Below the pieces are notes generated by a model, which saw only the letters and a program-made list of their open reading frames with translations, was not told the origin of the DNA and ran no database searches. The position numbers and the translations under genes are program-made. A DNA stretch of 64,000 nucleotides from assembly GCF_020524485.1 (NCBI RefSeq), contig NZ_JAIVLF010000005.1, forward strand, positions 186,001-250,000. Direction: 5' to 3'. The DNA is from Novosphingobium profundi (GTDB lineage: Bacteria; Pseudomonadota; Alphaproteobacteria; Sphingomonadales; Sphingomonadaceae). This document shows positions 1 to 7,988 of this stretch, piece by piece (position 1 is the first letter of the stretch; the number at the start of each line of letters is the position of its first letter).

Positions 1-314
1 TCGGGCTGGTAGGGGGTGTAAGCGGTGAGGAACTCGCCGCGCTGGATGAGGTGGTCGACCGAGGCCGGCACGTGGTGGCGATAGGCGCCCGCGCCCAGGA
101 AGAACGGAGCCGAGCCCGCATCGAGGTTCTTCGCGGCAAGTTTGCCGAGGTGGCGTTCCACGGCCATTTCGCTGGCGTGCATGGGCAGGCCCGCGATGGG
201 GCCGGAAAGACGCGCCGCTTCGGGCACATCGCAGAAGAGCTCGTCAACCGACGAGGCCCCGACGGTCTCCAGCATGCTGGACCTGTCGGCGGGCGTAAGG
301 GGGAGATAGCGCAT
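1..314 (-). CDS. gcvPA: Glycine dehydrogenase (decarboxylating) subunit 1, partial
   Basis: This is the N-terminal ~104 residues of the first subunit of the split P-protein, the PLP enzyme that decarboxylates glycine and passes the aminomethyl group to the lipoyl arm of GcvH. The start [11 protein letters not shown] and the later stretch [20 protein letters not shown] are typical of GcvPA. The gene runs off the left edge of the window, so its stop and the expected partner gcvPB are not visible. It lies on the same strand as gcvT and gcvH, 133 bases downstream of gcvH, so it probably belongs to the riboswitch-controlled operon. An AGGAATG-like ribosome site precedes the ATG. Confidence 0.95.
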   Translation of the reverse strand, partial: MRYLPLTPADRSSMLETVGASSVDELFCDVPEAARLSGPIAGLPMHASEMAVERHLGKLAAKNLDAGSAPFFLGAGAYRHHVPASVDHLIQRGEFLTAYTPYQP

Positions 315-381
315 CAGGCTTGCATTCCTGAATGAGAGGGAGGCGCACGCCCGGTCCATGCCGGGGGCGCCCAGAAAGGGG

Positions 382-406
382 CCGCAGCCCTGTCCGTAAG
401 CTGCGG
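382..406 (-). other. Stem-loop between gcvH and gcvPA
   Basis: CCGCAGC at 382-388 pairs perfectly with GCTGCGG at 400-406 across an 11-base loop. There is no U-run, so it does not look like a full terminator. It could stabilise or process the mRNA between gcvH and gcvPA. The role is inference. Confidence 0.35.
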
Positions 407-447
407 TCCCAGGGCCTCCCCCTCGTGCGAGCGGGAGGCCACCGGCA

Positions 448-819
448 TCAGAGACCCGCGACGAACTTCTTGTAGGCCGCCTCGTCCATGAGCTCTTCGA
501 GCTCGCTGGCGTCAGCCAGCTTGACGCGGAACAGCCAGCCGCCGACCTCGGGGTCGGAGTTGACGAGTTCGGGCTCGTCGGCGAGCGCGTCGTTGGTCTC
601 GGCAATCTCACCCGAAACCGGGGTGTAGACGTCGCTTGCCGCCTTCACGGAATCGACAACGGCAATGGAATCGCCCTTGGCGACCGTCGCGCCCTCTTCA
701 GGCAGGTCGACAAAGGTGATGTCGCCGAGCTGGCCCTGTGCGTAATCGGTGATGCCAACGGTGCCGAGGTCGCCCTCGACTTCGATCCACTCGTGATCTT
801 CGGAATAGTAAACAGACAT
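448..819 (-). CDS. gcvH: Glycine cleavage system H protein
   Basis: This 123-residue lipoyl carrier protein shuttles the aminomethyl intermediate between the P and T proteins. The lipoylation site is visible as DSVKAASD with the modified lysine at about K59, and the C-terminus (EYKKF-like AYKKFVAGL) fits the family. I chose the ATG at 819 because the conserved start [11 protein letters not shown] begins there and GAGGAG lies about nine bases upstream; a longer reading in the same frame would run into gcvT. It starts 13 bases after the gcvT stop and is therefore co-transcribed with it. Confidence 0.97.
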   Translation of the reverse strand: MSVYYSEDHEWIEVEGDLGTVGITDYAQGQLGDITFVDLPEEGATVAKGDSIAVVDSVKAASDVYTPVSGEIAETNDALADEPELVNSDPEVGGWLFRVKLADASELEELMDEAAYKKFVAGL

Positions 820-832
820 GGGTGCAAGCTCC

Positions 833-1990
833 TCAGCGGACGTAACGGTTGGGGACAAACGGCATCGCGACGACACGTGCGTCGAGCCGCTTGCCACGCA
901 TTTCGATCTGCAGGGCCGTGCCGTTCGCCGCGAGGGCGGTGTCGACATAGGCCATGGCAATGGGGTGCTGGAGGGTCGGGGCGAACCCGCCCGAAGTAAC
1001 GATGCCGACTTCACTGTCGCCCGACATGACCTTGGCGCCTTCACGCGCGGCCATGCGACCTTCGAGCGCCAGGCCGATGCGCAGGCGCTGCGTACCCTCG
1101 GCCAGATCCTTCTGGACGCGCGCGGCGCCGGGGAAGCCCCCTTCGGCGCGGCGGCGCTTGTTGACGCCAAAGATCAGCCCGGCCTCGACCGCGCCCTGCT
1201 CGGGGGTCATGTCGTGGCCATAGAGCGGCAGGCCCGCTTCCAGACGCAGCGAATCGCGTGCGCCCAGACCGATCGGCTTGACCTCGGGTTCACCGCAGAG
1301 AAGGTCCGCGACCTTGGCCGCGTCTTCGCCCGGGATCGCGATCTCGAAGCCGTCCTCGCCGGTGTAGCCCGAACGGCTGATCCAGGCATCGACGCCGCCG
1401 AGCGTGTAGGCCGCGCCCTTCATGAACTTCAGCTCGGTGAGCGGGGCCTCGCCCTTGGCATGGCGCGCCAGCGCGTCGACCGCCTTGGGGCCCTGCAGCG
1501 CCAGAAGCGCGCTCTCGTCGAGGTGATTGATGTTCACCTCGTCGGGCAGATACTCGCGCAGGGTCCCGATGTCGTCCCACTTGGTCGCGCCGTTGACGAC
1601 AAGGTAGAACCCGCTGTTCCAGCGCGTCACCATGAGGTCATCGAGAATGCCGCCCTCTTCATCGAGCAGCAGCGAATAGCGCACCGAGCCGGTCTTCAGC
1701 GTCGCCAGATCGATGGGGAGCGCGGCTTCCAGCGCGGCCTCGACGTCGATCTCGGCACCTTCGGCCGGCGCGATGTACAGCTGGCCCATGTGGCTGACAT
1801 CGAACAGCCCTGCGCTTTCGCGCGTCCATAGGTGCTCGGCCAGGATGCCCTCGTACTGGATGGGCATGGGGTAGCCGGCAAATTCGACCATCCGCGCGCC
1901 CTTGTCCCGGTGCCAGGCGTCAAGCGGCAGGATGGCCGGCTCGATGGGCTCCAGGTCGGGGTCATTCTCAAAATCGGAAATTTCGCTCAA
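833..1990 (-). CDS. gcvT: Aminomethyltransferase (glycine cleavage T protein)
   Basis: GcvT transfers the methylene group from the H-protein to tetrahydrofolate and releases ammonia. The 385-residue protein shows the family start [20 protein letters not shown], then DVSHMGQ and the C-terminal [16 protein letters not shown] place the start at TTG 1990 because GGAG sits seven bases before it; another TTG at 2005 is possible. The N-terminus carries about 22 extra residues before the conserved LDAWH, which I also associate with sphingomonad homologues. It is the first gene after the tandem glycine riboswitch and is followed closely by gcvH. Confidence 0.96.
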   Translation of the reverse strand: MSEISDFENDPDLEPIEPAILPLDAWHRDKGARMVEFAGYPMPIQYEGILAEHLWTRESAGLFDVSHMGQLYIAPAEGAEIDVEAALEAALPIDLATLKTGSVRYSLLLDEEGGILDDLMVTRWNSGFYLVVNGATKWDDIGTLREYLPDEVNINHLDESALLALQGPKAVDALARHAKGEAPLTELKFMKGAAYTLGGVDAWISRSGYTGEDGFEIAIPGEDAAKVADLLCGEPEVKPIGLGARDSLRLEAGLPLYGHDMTPEQGAVEAGLIFGVNKRRRAEGGFPGAARVQKDLAEGTQRLRIGLALEGRMAAREGAKVMSGDSEVGIVTSGGFAPTLQHPIAMAYVDTALAANGTALQIEMRGKRLDARVVAMPFVPNRYVR

Positions 1991-2027
1991 GGCATAGCTC
2001 CGCAACAGTCAGGTCACACCAGTTCGG

Positions 2028-2268
2028 TGCCCCCTCTGTCACGGAAACCTGAGAGTTTTCCCCCTTCGAAGCGGCCCGAAAAGGACCAATCGTCGAGGTT
2101 ACACCGTCGGCGGCCTGACCCGTTCGGGCCCGACACTTTCCAGAGTATCGCTATCAGCAGGCGCGGTCCTTTTGCCTGAGAGTTTCCGGGGCGGTTGCTC
2201 CTTCGGCGCCTATTCGTAATGCGCAACGGCCATAAGCAATTGCGAATCACGCAGGTCTCTCCCGCGCT
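2028..2268 (-). promoter_or_regulatory. Tandem glycine riboswitch upstream of gcvT
   Basis: Two aptamers are readable on the minus strand. The first has GGGAGAGACC, GGCGCCGAAGGAGCAA, AACTCTCAGGCAAAAGGACC, closed by a GCGCGG/CCGCGC stem. The second begins CTCTGGAAAG and ends CGAAGGGGGAAAACTCTCAGG then ACAGAGGGGG, closed by CTCTG/CAGAG. This is the classic cooperative tandem glycine aptamer (known for gcv operons), here expected to raise gcvT-gcvH-gcvP expression when glycine is high. The second aptamer has an unusually long P3 arm. The leader ends close to the gcvT ribosome site, which would permit translational control; I see no clear terminator with a U-run. Confidence 0.93.
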
Positions 2269-2336
2269 GCCAGCGATCGCCTCACGATTGGTTCAGGCGG
2301 GGGCCCAAGTCAATCGGGCATCACCGCATTGCACAA

Positions 2337-3038
2337 TTAAGCAGGTATTTTTTGTAATACCCTGCGAAAATTATCGTGCTCGGCAACAAAGCGACCCTGC
2401 GCCTTTTCCATCGCTACACTGAGGATCACCCGCGCCAGATCGCGCGCCCGGATCGAGCGAAACCGGCGCCAGCGTCCGTGCAGGACGAGGCTGTCGGCCA
2501 GCGGAGCGAAAACCTGCCCGAGCCCCTCCAGCCGCCGTCGCTCCGCGCGATGGCCACGCAGCAATCCGGGGCGCAGGATATCGAGACGGCGGAAACCCGT
2601 CTTGCCCAAGGCCTCTTCCATCTCACCCTTGACCGAGAGGTAGAAATTGCGGCTTCCCCGCTCCGCGCCGACCGAGGAGACGACAATCATGTGGTCGATC
2701 CCGGCACTGCGCGCGGCCTGCGCGCAATCAACCACGAGATCGCGGTCGACCGCACGGAACGCCTCTTGCGAACCGGCCTTGGCGATAGTCGTTCCCAGCG
2801 CGCAAACCAGCACGTCGGCGCGCGCGGCAGCGATAAGATCGGGCCAGCTTTCGAGCGATCCGGTCAGGACGTCCATGCGCGCGCCGTCGGGCATGGGCAC
2901 CTCGCCGCGCGCCACGGCGATAATCCGCACGTCCTCGCGTCCCACCGCCTCGGCCAGCACGGCCTGCCCGACAAGGCCGCTTGCCCCGACCAGGCAGATA
3001 CGGCGGACCGAGCCCGCCGCGCGGCCCTTGTCAGACAT
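2337..3038 (-). CDS. NAD(P)-binding Rossmann-fold protein (NAD-dependent epimerase/HTATIP2-like)
   Basis: The 233-residue protein opens with a dinucleotide-binding loop (CLVGASGLVGQAV) and has a mid-region VVSSVGAERGSRNFYLSVKG resembling the atypical short-chain dehydrogenases of the HTATIP2/YtfG-like group. The substrate is unknown. The ATG at 3038 lies inside the end of the dGTPase gene: the sequence ATGTCTGA carries this start and the upstream TGA, an 8-base overlap implying translational coupling. A longer reading from 3077 exists but adds a sequence unlike the family. Oxidoreductase assignment is good; function is not known. Confidence 0.85.
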   Translation of the reverse strand: MSDKGRAAGSVRRICLVGASGLVGQAVLAEAVGREDVRIIAVARGEVPMPDGARMDVLTGSLESWPDLIAAARADVLVCALGTTIAKAGSQEAFRAVDRDLVVDCAQAARSAGIDHMIVVSSVGAERGSRNFYLSVKGEMEEALGKTGFRRLDILRPGLLRGHRAERRRLEGLGQVFAPLADSLVLHGRWRRFRSIRARDLARVILSVAMEKAQGRFVAEHDNFRRVLQKIPA

Positions 3039-4188
3039 TGCGCAGGCCCGCGGGCGTACGGCCGTAGATGTTCTCATGGCAGGTGATCGCGAAGCGGTCG
3101 GTCATGCCGGCGATGTAATCCGCGATATGCCGACTGCGTTCGGGCTCGGTGCGCGGAAGCGTCTCGATCCAGCTCTCGTCCATGAGGACGGGTTCCTGCG
3201 AATAGGCGGCGTAGAGCTCGGCCAGCACCGCGCGGGCGCGCTTCGCCGTCTCCAGCTGTTCGGGATGGTAATAGAGCTTCTCGTACATGAAGCGCTTGAA
3301 GGCGCGCTCACCCTCTTCCATTTCGGCGGAGAACGCGATCAGGGGACGGCCTGCCGCGCGAACTTCTTCAACGCTTTCAACACCGACAAGGCGCTTTTGC
3401 GATTCCGCGATCAGATCGTTGACCATCGTGCCGATCTGGCTGCGCAGCAGTTCGGCCAGCTGGCGCTCGCGTGAAATGTCCGGGTAGCGCCGCTCCACTT
3501 CGCCCCAATTGGCCGCGATGAAAGGATGTGCGAGCAGTTCATCGAGGTCCAGGAACCCGGCGCGCAGGCCATCGTCGATATCATGGTTGTCGTAGGCGAT
3601 ATCATCCGAAAGCGCGGCCACCTGCGCCTCGAGCGAGGCGTGGGTGCCCAGTTCCAGATCGTAAGCCGCGTTGAGTTCGCTCAGCGCCCAGGTCGGGTTG
3701 GCGACCGGCCCGTTGTGCTTGGCCAGGCCCTCCAGCGTCTCCCAGGTCAGGTTGAGCCCGTCATGGTGGGGATAGGGGCTGTCGATGCGCATCAGCGTGC
3801 GCAGCGTGTTGGCGTTGTGATCGAAGCCGCCCGCCTTGTGGAGCGCGGCGTCGAGCGCCTCTTCCCCGGCATGGCCGAAGGGCGGATGGCCGATGTCGTG
3901 GGCCAGCGCGAGACCTTCGGTGAGGTCTTCGTCGAGCCCCAGAATGCGCGCAATCACGCGGGCGATCTGCGCCACTTCCAGGCTATGGGTCAGGCGCACG
4001 CGGTAGTGATCGCCATCGGGCGCGACGAAGACCTGCGTCTTGTAGCGCAGGCGGCGGAACGCGATCGAGTGGATGATACGGTCGCGGTCGCGCTGGTAAG
4101 GGCTGCGCTCACCCCGCGCGAGCCCGTTTTCCATGGGAAATTCCCGGCCGCGCGAACGGGCCGGATCAGAAGCGTAAGGTGCAAGCAT
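3031..4188 (-). CDS. dgt: Deoxyguanosinetriphosphate triphosphohydrolase-like protein
   Basis: This 385-residue HD-domain protein belongs to the dNTP triphosphohydrolase family that splits dNTPs into nucleoside and triphosphate and so tunes dNTP pools. The metal ligands are visible: H in THSLEVAQ, the HD pair in LAHDIGHPPFGHAGEEALD, and a downstream D in SDDIAYDNHDIDDG. The N-terminal RSPYQRDRDRIIHSIAFRRL is the usual family signature. The substrate range of this alphaproteobacterial subgroup is not fixed, hence 'like'. It overlaps the next gene by 8 bases. Confidence 0.95.
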   Translation of the reverse strand: MLAPYASDPARSRGREFPMENGLARGERSPYQRDRDRIIHSIAFRRLRYKTQVFVAPDGDHYRVRLTHSLEVAQIARVIARILGLDEDLTEGLALAHDIGHPPFGHAGEEALDAALHKAGGFDHNANTLRTLMRIDSPYPHHDGLNLTWETLEGLAKHNGPVANPTWALSELNAAYDLELGTHASLEAQVAALSDDIAYDNHDIDDGLRAGFLDLDELLAHPFIAANWGEVERRYPDISRERQLAELLRSQIGTMVNDLIAESQKRLVGVESVEEVRAAGRPLIAFSAEMEEGERAFKRFMYEKLYYHPEQLETAKRARAVLAELYAAYSQEPVLMDESWIETLPRTEPERSRHIADYIAGMTDRFAITCHENIYGRTPAGLRNV

Positions 4189-4239
4189 CAGGCTGAATTT
4201 CTTTCCCGCATTCGGCGTTGAGCGATCCGTCCTCCCGTC

Positions 4240-4557
4240 CTAGCGGGCGAGCCCACTCGAACACAAGGCCGCGCTTTGGCCCGCGACACGCAGCACCTGG
4301 GGATCCTCGATCCGGCCGACCGCGTCCAGCCACTCGCGCATCGTCGTCTTCTCGCCTTCCAGGCTGCGCAGCGACCAGAGCTGCAGGGGCGACAGGTCCC
4401 CGGCCATTCGGCCTGCAATGCAGGAGGCGACCTTTTCGCGCACACCGGCATCGCGCAGCGCGCCGTCGATCCGCAACTGGGCATAGGCAGGCACACCGAA
4501 GGTCCAGACGGCAAACAGGGCAGCGGCCAACACGGCCAGTCGGATGAGTGTGGTCAT
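4240..4557 (-). CDS. Small secreted or membrane-anchored protein of unknown function
   Basis: I do not recognise a family for this 105-residue protein. From the ATG at 4557 it begins MTTLIRLAVLAAALFAVWTF, a hydrophobic N-terminus that reads as a signal peptide or anchor, followed by a mainly helical soluble part with two cysteines (ASCIAGR and ALCSSG) that could form a disulfide outside the cytoplasm. It sits between dgt and pntB on the same strand, 51 bases from dgt and 39 bases after pntB. The gene is probably real because its codon use and spacing match its neighbours. Confidence 0.7.
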   Translation of the reverse strand: MTTLIRLAVLAAALFAVWTFGVPAYAQLRIDGALRDAGVREKVASCIAGRMAGDLSPLQLWSLRSLEGEKTTMREWLDAVGRIEDPQVLRVAGQSAALCSSGLAR

Positions 4558-4596
4558 TCCCGCAAGGTCGGGGGTGCCACCCAATTTTCCAAGGGG

Positions 4597-6096
4597 TTAA
4601 TCGAGCGCCTTGACGATTTCCTCGACCATCTTCTTGGCGTCGGCCAGAAGCATCATGGTCTGGTCCATGTAAAAAACCTCGTTGTCGACGCCCGCATAGC
4701 CCTGCCCGCCCATCGAACGCTTGATGAAGAAGATCGTCTTGGCCTTCTCCACGTCGAACACGGGCATGCCGTAGATGGGCGAGGACTTGTCGGTGCGCGC
4801 GGCCGGGTTCACGACGTCGTTCGCACCGATGATGAAGGCGACGTCGGCCTGCGCGAACTCGGAATTGATATCCTCCAGTTCGAACACGTCGTCATAGGGC
4901 ACGTTGGCTTCGGCGAGGAGCACGTTCATGTGCCCGGGCATGCGCCCGGCCACGGGGTGGATCGCGAATTTCACCGAGACGCCGTGATCCTTGAGCATAT
5001 CGGTCATCTCGCGCAGCGCGTGCTGCGCCTGTGCGACCGCCATACCGTAGCCCGGGATGATGATGACGTTCTCGGCCTCCTTCATCAGGAAGGCCGCGTC
5101 TTCGGCGGAACCCCGCTTCCAGGGGCGCTGTTCCCCGGTTCCGCCGTTCCCTGCTGAACCTGCGGCATCCGCGCCAAAGCCGCCTGCAATGACTGAGACG
5201 AACGAGCGGTTCATTGCCTTGCACATGATGTAGGAAAGGATCGCGCCCGAGGATCCCACCAGCGCGCCGGTAATGATCATCGCGGTGTTGTGGAGCGTAA
5301 AGCCCATCGCCGCGGCCGCCCAGCCCGAATAGGAATTGAGCATCGAGACGACCACCGGCATGTCGGCCCCGCCAATCGGAATGATGAGCAGGAAGCCGAT
5401 CACGAAGGCCAAGAGCGTGATCCAGACGATCAGCAGACCCTCACCCGGACCGCCCGCCCCGCTCATCGCGTAAGCCCCTACAAGGCCCAGGATCGCGGCG
5501 AGCACGGCCAGGTTGAGGAGATGCCGCCCGGGCAACAGGATCGGCGATCCCGACATGTTCCCGTTGAGCTTCAGGAAGGCGATGATCGAACCCGAGAACG
5601 TGATCGCGCCGATGGCTATGCCAAGGCCCATCTCGATACGGCTGGCGACCATGATCTGGCCCGTTGCATCGAGGATTTCGAAGGCGCCGGGATTGAGCCA
5701 GGCCGCCAAGCCCACCAGCACCGCGGCAAGCCCGACGAGCGAGTGAAAGGCCGCCACGAGTTGGGGCATCGCGGTCATCGCGATACGCCGCGCGATCACG
5801 AAGCCGATCAACCCGCCAATGGTAATGGCCCCGGCAATCTCGGGCAGGCTGGCAATCTCGTGCGTGACCAGTGTCGTCACCACAGCGATGCCCATGCCGA
5901 TCATGCCGTAGCGGTTGCCCCTACGACTGGTGGTGGGGTGCGAAAGGCCGCGCAGCGCAAGAATGAAGCACACGCCCGCAACGAGATAGGCAAGCGCCAC
6001 CCAAGGGTTCACCGCGTGCCCCTCGATGATCTCGATCTCCTGAACGGTCTCGATAGCCGGCATGGGCGCCACGGCCGAGAGGAGAGGAAGCCCCAT
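4597..6096 (-). CDS. pntB: NAD(P) transhydrogenase subunit beta
   Basis: PntB forms part of the membrane proton channel and carries the NADP(H)-binding domain III of the proton-translocating transhydrogenase, which makes NADPH from NADH at the expense of the proton gradient. The 499-residue protein has eight or nine hydrophobic segments in residues ~20-265 and the domain III nucleotide site (VIIIPGYGMAVAQAQHALRE). The start MGLPLLS at 6096 shares one base with the stop of pntAB (TGATG). A spacer between the domains (residues ~285-305) is rich in G, A and E, which is variable in this family. Confidence 0.97.
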   Translation of the reverse strand: MGLPLLSAVAPMPAIETVQEIEIIEGHAVNPWVALAYLVAGVCFILALRGLSHPTTSRRGNRYGMIGMGIAVVTTLVTHEIASLPEIAGAITIGGLIGFVIARRIAMTAMPQLVAAFHSLVGLAAVLVGLAAWLNPGAFEILDATGQIMVASRIEMGLGIAIGAITFSGSIIAFLKLNGNMSGSPILLPGRHLLNLAVLAAILGLVGAYAMSGAGGPGEGLLIVWITLLAFVIGFLLIIPIGGADMPVVVSMLNSYSGWAAAAMGFTLHNTAMIITGALVGSSGAILSYIMCKAMNRSFVSVIAGGFGADAAGSAGNGGTGEQRPWKRGSAEDAAFLMKEAENVIIIPGYGMAVAQAQHALREMTDMLKDHGVSVKFAIHPVAGRMPGHMNVLLAEANVPYDDVFELEDINSEFAQADVAFIIGANDVVNPAARTDKSSPIYGMPVFDVEKAKTIFFIKRSMGGQGYAGVDNEVFYMDQTMMLLADAKKMVEEIVKALD

Positions 6097-6380
6097 CACT
6101 TCTTCTCCTTCTTCTTGTACATCGCGAGCATGCGTTCGGTGACGGCAAAGCCGCCGAAGATGTTGACGCTGGCAAGCACGACCGCGGCCAGGCCAAGCCA
6201 CTTTGCGCCGGGCACTCCCGCCGCCGCGCTTGCCACCAGCGCGCCGACGATAATGACCGAGGAAATCGCGTTGGTCACCGCCATAAGCGGCGTGTGCAGC
6301 GCGGGCGTCACCGACCAGACGACGTAGTAGCCCACAAAGCAGGCCAGCACGAAGATCGAGAGGATACTGATGAAATCCAT
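6096..6380 (-). CDS. pntAB: NAD(P) transhydrogenase subunit alpha part 2
   Basis: This 94-residue protein is the membrane half of the alpha subunit, separate from the NAD-binding half as in Rhodospirillum-type enzymes. Three hydrophobic helices are visible, with the family stretch TPALHTPLMAVTNAISS in the second, and a lysine-rich cytoplasmic end (MYKKKEKK). It sits between pntAA and pntB in the expected order and overlaps the pntB start by one base. Confidence 0.96.
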   Translation of the reverse strand: MDFISILSIFVLACFVGYYVVWSVTPALHTPLMAVTNAISSVIIVGALVASAAAGVPGAKWLGLAAVVLASVNIFGGFAVTERMLAMYKKKEKK

Positions 6381-6400
6381 GGGTCTTCTCCTCCTCCCTG

Positions 6401-7534
6401 TCAGCCGAGTAGGCGTTCGTGAACGATCTTGCCGCCCTGCGTCAGGCGAATGGCATCGCCGATCTCCGCATCAAGCACGGGCCCACCTGCCTCCTTGTCC
6501 CAGAAGGCGGAGAGGAAATTGAACAGGTTGCGCGCGAACAGCGCCGAGGCGTCCGCAGGCAGGTGCGCGGGCGTGTTCGACAGGCCGATGATCTTCACCC
6601 CGTGCTTTTCGACCACCTCGTCCGCGACGGTGTCTTCCACGTTGCCGCCTTGCGGGGCGGCCAGGTCGAAGATCACGCTGCCCGGCTTCATCGAGGCAAT
6701 CTGTGCATCACTGATGAGGCGCGGCGCGGGGCGCCCAGGAATGAGCGCGGTGGTAATGACGATGTCCTGCTTGGCGATGTGGCTCGACACCAGTTCGCCT
6801 TGCGCCTTCTGGTACTCTTCGCTCATCTCGGTGGCGTAGCCGCCCGCGCCTTCGCCCTCGATCCCCGCGACATTCTCCACGAAGATCGGCTTGGCACCGA
6901 GCGAGAGGATCTGCTCCTTCGTCGCCGAGCGCACGTCGGTCGCCGAGACCTGTGCGCCCAGACGCCGCGCGGTGGCAATCGCCTGGAGCCCGGCTACGCC
7001 CACGCCCATCACGAAGCACTTGGCCGCACTGATCGTGCCCGCCGCCGTCATCATCATCGGAAAGGCCCGGCCATAAGTGTCGGCCGCAAGGATCACCGCC
7101 TTGTACCCGGCAAGGTTCGACTGGCTGGAGAGGATATCCATCGACTGCGCGCGGGTGATGCGTGGCATGAATTCCATCGCCAGCGCCTCAAGACCGGCCT
7201 GCGCATAGGCGTCTACTCGGGCCCGCTGGCCGAAAGGATCGAGCCCGCCGACCACCCATGCGCCCGGTGCCATGCCGGAAAGCAGCGCGGCTTCGGGGCC
7301 CTGGACGCCCAGCACGATGTCCGCCCCGGCCACAACCGCCCCGGCCTCGCCGATTTCCGCGCCCGCCTCGCGGTAAGCCGTGTCCGGGATCGAGGCCGAC
7401 AGCCCCGCCCCGCTCTCGACATGGAGCGCCGCGCCCAGCGCGATCAGTTTCTTCACCGTCTCGGGCGTTGCCGAGACGCGCGTCTCACCGCTCGCACGTT
7501 CGCGTAGAACGGCGATCTTCCTGCCCGTAACCAT
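6401..7534 (-). CDS. pntAA: NAD(P) transhydrogenase subunit alpha part 1
   Basis: This 377-residue soluble subunit is domain I, which binds NAD(H) and passes hydride to domain III of PntB. The alanine dehydrogenase-like fold is evident: start MVTGRKIAVLRERASGETRV, then SSQSNLAGYKAVILAA and the Rossmann loop VMGVGVAGLQAIATARRLGA. The C-terminus ends near HERLLG without membrane helices, confirming the split form. An AGGGGC stretch precedes the ATG. It follows the small oxidase subunit gene by 44 bases and leads the pnt operon. Confidence 0.97.
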   Translation of the reverse strand: MVTGRKIAVLRERASGETRVSATPETVKKLIALGAALHVESGAGLSASIPDTAYREAGAEIGEAGAVVAGADIVLGVQGPEAALLSGMAPGAWVVGGLDPFGQRARVDAYAQAGLEALAMEFMPRITRAQSMDILSSQSNLAGYKAVILAADTYGRAFPMMMTAAGTISAAKCFVMGVGVAGLQAIATARRLGAQVSATDVRSATKEQILSLGAKPIFVENVAGIEGEGAGGYATEMSEEYQKAQGELVSSHIAKQDIVITTALIPGRPAPRLISDAQIASMKPGSVIFDLAAPQGGNVEDTVADEVVEKHGVKIIGLSNTPAHLPADASALFARNLFNFLSAFWDKEAGGPVLDAEIGDAIRLTQGGKIVHERLLG

Positions 7535-7578
7535 GTTCGAGCCCCTGTTCTATCGAATGGTGTGGACCTGGTGTCAGG

Positions 7579-7704
7579 TCAGGAGGCGATGAGCCCCACC
7601 ACGAACGCGGTCACCAGGATGCAGAAGCCCGTGCCCCAGGTCGCGGCCTTGATGAAGCCGTTGTAGGTTGCCTGCGAAGTCTTGATGTCGTGCCCCGAAG
7701 CCAT
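7579..7704 (-). CDS. aa3-type cytochrome c oxidase subunit IV (small)
   Basis: This 41-residue peptide (start MASGHDIKTSQATYNGFIKA, one C-terminal membrane helix ending FVVGLIAS) matches the tiny bacterial aa3 oxidase subunit IV family (COX4_pro_2). The family sits at the edge of the oxidase and is not needed for catalysis. In sphingomonads it is often found just upstream of pntAA, as here, away from the other oxidase genes. It was easy to miss because of its size; a longer reading exists in the same frame, but the ATG at 7704 gives the conserved start. Confidence 0.85.
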   Translation of the reverse strand: MASGHDIKTSQATYNGFIKAATWGTGFCILVTAFVVGLIAS

Positions 7705-7988
7705 GTCTTGCGTCCTTCCCCTGTTCATTCGGACCGCCGCCAGCCTAGGGTGCCGGTCCTGTTCCCTCAACCTTCCCCGCCTGGCGCCAGGCGCAATATC
7801 GCGGGGGCAGTCGAAATGTTCACGTTGCACGGCGCCCAAGTGTTATCGGGTCCACCGCACGCCGGGTCTATTAGCCTAAAGACGAACGCAACGCTACGTC
7901 TCGCAAGGAACAGGCTTAATCCCGTCTTTACCTCCCGCACATAAGGTGCTGTATCAAACCGGTACATGTGAGGACCCTGACGCGCACC

